Assembly: GCA_036276235.1 (NCBI GenBank)
Contig: DATBDZ010000383.1
Span: 1-17,544, forward strand
Source: JANWHF01 sp036276235
GTDB lineage: Bacteria; Planctomycetota; Phycisphaerae; Tepidisphaerales; Tepidisphaeraceae
DNA: 17,544 nt
Reading direction: 5' to 3'
A program made the translations under genes and the position numbers. This document shows positions 16,363 to 17,544 of the stretch, piece after piece; position 1 is the first letter of the stretch; the number at the start of each line of letters is the position of its first letter. A model generated the notes under the pieces. The model did no database searches. It was not told the origin of the DNA and worked only from the letters and a program-made list of their open reading frames with translations.

Positions 16363-17418
16363 ATGCTCAAGACGATCAGTTGGACCGGCTCAGCCGTGAG
16401 ATTGCTGGACCAGACGAAATTGCCGACGGAAACCCTATACGTCGATATCGTTGACAAACAACAGATGTGGGATGCGATCAAGCGGCTGGTGGTGCGCGGC
16501 GCACCCGCAATCGGCGTGGCTGCTGCGTTTGGGGTCTATCTGGGTATCAGAGATTTCCCGGGAGACCGCGACGGTTTGGTCGGGCATTTAGATGACGTCT
16601 GCCGTTATCTGGCGACGAGCCGGCCGACGGCGGTCAATCTTTTCTGGGCGCTTGAGCGGATTCGAAGAATCGCCTCCGAATGCTCGGGCGCAGCCGGAGC
16701 GACTAAGCAGCGCATTTTGGATGAAGCGCTGGCAATGCTGGACGAAGACACGCGCATCTGCCGCGCTATCGGCGAGCATGGATTGAAGCTGCTCGAGCCG
16801 CTCGCACAGAACGATGGCCAGATCAATCTCCTCACACATTGCAACGCCGGCGGGCTTGCGACCGTGCAATACGGGACGGCGCTTGCACCAATCTACATCG
16901 GCGCGGAGCGCGGGCTGAAATTCCACGTCTACGCGGATGAAACCCGCCCGCTATTACAAGGCAGCCGGATCACGGCGTATGAGCTGCAGCAAAACGGAAT
17001 TCCGGTGACCGTCATTTGCGACAACATGGCTGCGACGGTGATGAGCCAGGGGAAGGTTGCCGCGGTCATCGTCGGCACCGATCGCGTCGCCGCCAATGGA
17101 GATGTTGCGAATAAGATCGGCACGATGGGCGTGGCGATCTTGGCGAAGCATTTTGGGATTCCCTTCTACGTCGCAGCGCCGACGAGCAGCATTGATCTGT
17201 CGCTTGCGGATGGATCGAAGATTCCGATTGAAGAGCGGGATCGGAAAGAGATTAGCGAAGGGTGGGGACGGACGACTGCGCCGCCCGAAGTCGGAATCTA
17301 CAATCCTGCGTTTGACGTCACGCCCGCGGAGTTGGTTACCGCGATCATCACCGAGTACGGTGTCGCGCGAGCGCCGTACCTATCGTCGCTCAAAAGCGTC
17401 TGCACGCTGCGGGCCTAA
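16363..17418 (+). CDS. mtnA: S-methyl-5-thioribose-1-phosphate isomerase
   Basis: This cytosolic enzyme of 351 residues converts 5-methylthioribose-1-phosphate to 5-methylthioribulose-1-phosphate in methionine salvage. It starts with the classic MLKTISWTGSAVRLLDQTKL. Further landmarks are RGAPAIGVAAAFG (45-57), THCNAGGLATVQYGTAL with catalytic C160, ADETRPLLQGSRITAYEL, and GTDRVAANGDVANKIGT with catalytic D240. C160 and D240 fall at exactly the positions known from the Bacillus subtilis enzyme when the ATG at 16363 is used, which supports that start over the GTG at 16297. It belongs to the eIF2B-alpha/beta/delta-related fold. No other salvage genes are present here. A closely related 5-deoxyribose-1-phosphate isomerase function cannot be excluded. 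Confidence 0.95.
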   Translation: MLKTISWTGSAVRLLDQTKLPTETLYVDIVDKQQMWDAIKRLVVRGAPAIGVAAAFGVYLGIRDFPGDRDGLVGHLDDVCRYLATSRPTAVNLFWALERIRRIASECSGAAGATKQRILDEALAMLDEDTRICRAIGEHGLKLLEPLAQNDGQINLLTHCNAGGLATVQYGTALAPIYIGAERGLKFHVYADETRPLLQGSRITAYELQQNGIPVTVICDNMAATVMSQGKVAAVIVGTDRVAANGDVANKIGTMGVAILAKHFGIPFYVAAPTSSIDLSLADGSKIPIEERDRKEISEGWGRTTAPPEVGIYNPAFDVTPAELVTAIITEYGVARAPYLSSLKSVCTLRA

Positions 17419-17457
17419 AATGGCTGCGGGGATCCTCAAGCATTGGGTCAAAAAATC

Positions 17458-17528
17458 GTCATGCTGAGTGGCCATGTTCGTGCGGCACACCCGCGAAGCA
17501 CGAAAACGGCGGGCCGTGCCCGCCCAAC
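17458..17528. repeat. Partial palindrome arm followed by REP-like hairpin
   Basis: GTCATGCTGAG (17458-17468) repeats the first 11 bases of the arm seen at 6528 and 11716 but then diverges. It is followed by a small GTTCGTGC/GCACGAA pairing and then GGCGGGC-CGT-GCCCGCC (17508-17524), with CAAC after it (GTTG on the other strand), a relative of the REP pair at 13350. The window ends shortly after, so the element may be incomplete. Confidence 0.55.
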
Positions 17529-17544
17529 GGGCGACGGTGGGGCG

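Overview
The window looks like a piece of a planctomycete chromosome, most likely of the class Phycisphaerae. The evidence is two pairs of DUF1549/DUF1553 plus DUF1501 genes, which are hallmark families of planctomycetes and relatives, and an H-X9-DG prepilin-like protein. That protein's leader region (FTLVELLVVIGII, then ISILLPALSKVREQA) is the form I associate with Phycisphaerae rather than with Planctomycetia. The taxonomic call is inference. Coding is dense, with eleven genes I can support. No rRNA, tRNA, CRISPR array or transposase gene is visible.

Layout. Positions 4-7851 (+) hold a probable metabolic cluster: a DUF1549/DUF1553 protein, its overlapping DUF1501 partner, an ExuT/DgoT-like MFS transporter, a secreted SPDG-repeat beta-propeller protein two bases further on, and an enolase-superfamily sugar-acid dehydratase with a Tat-type leader. 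The transporter and dehydratase suggest use of a hexonate or hexuronate, possibly released from its lactone by the propeller protein. Positions 8008-8817 (-) encode a lone prepilin-like protein. Positions 9382-11633 (+) encode a membrane histidine kinase and a LuxR-type response regulator joined by an ATGA overlap. Positions 11888-16293 (-) hold the second DUF1549/DUF1553 plus DUF1501 pair. Diverging from it, 16363-17418 (+) encodes the methionine-salvage enzyme MtnA.

The most unusual aspect is the intergenic DNA. Nearly every gap larger than 70 bases carries one or more inverted repeats, from several families. They include a 33-bp perfect palindrome whose 28-nt arms recur in a second copy 5 kb away, a BIME-like pair of GTAG-headed REP hairpins, and a set of GC-rich CCCCTGA/TCAGGGG hairpins. 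Members of several families share a GTACTC/GAGTAC core. One large copy sits inside the reading frame of the first DUF1501 gene and is apparently translated as an N-terminal extension ahead of the Tat motif. Another copy ends a few bases before the transporter start and may supply its ribosome binding site.

The 564-bp gap at 8818-9381 holds a strong minus-strand intrinsic terminator with no annotated gene upstream of it, which hints at a small RNA. No classic defence system, prophage or transposase is present. The best candidates for something undescribed are the sugar-acid cluster with its PSD1/DUF1501 pair, the repeat families and the orphan terminator.
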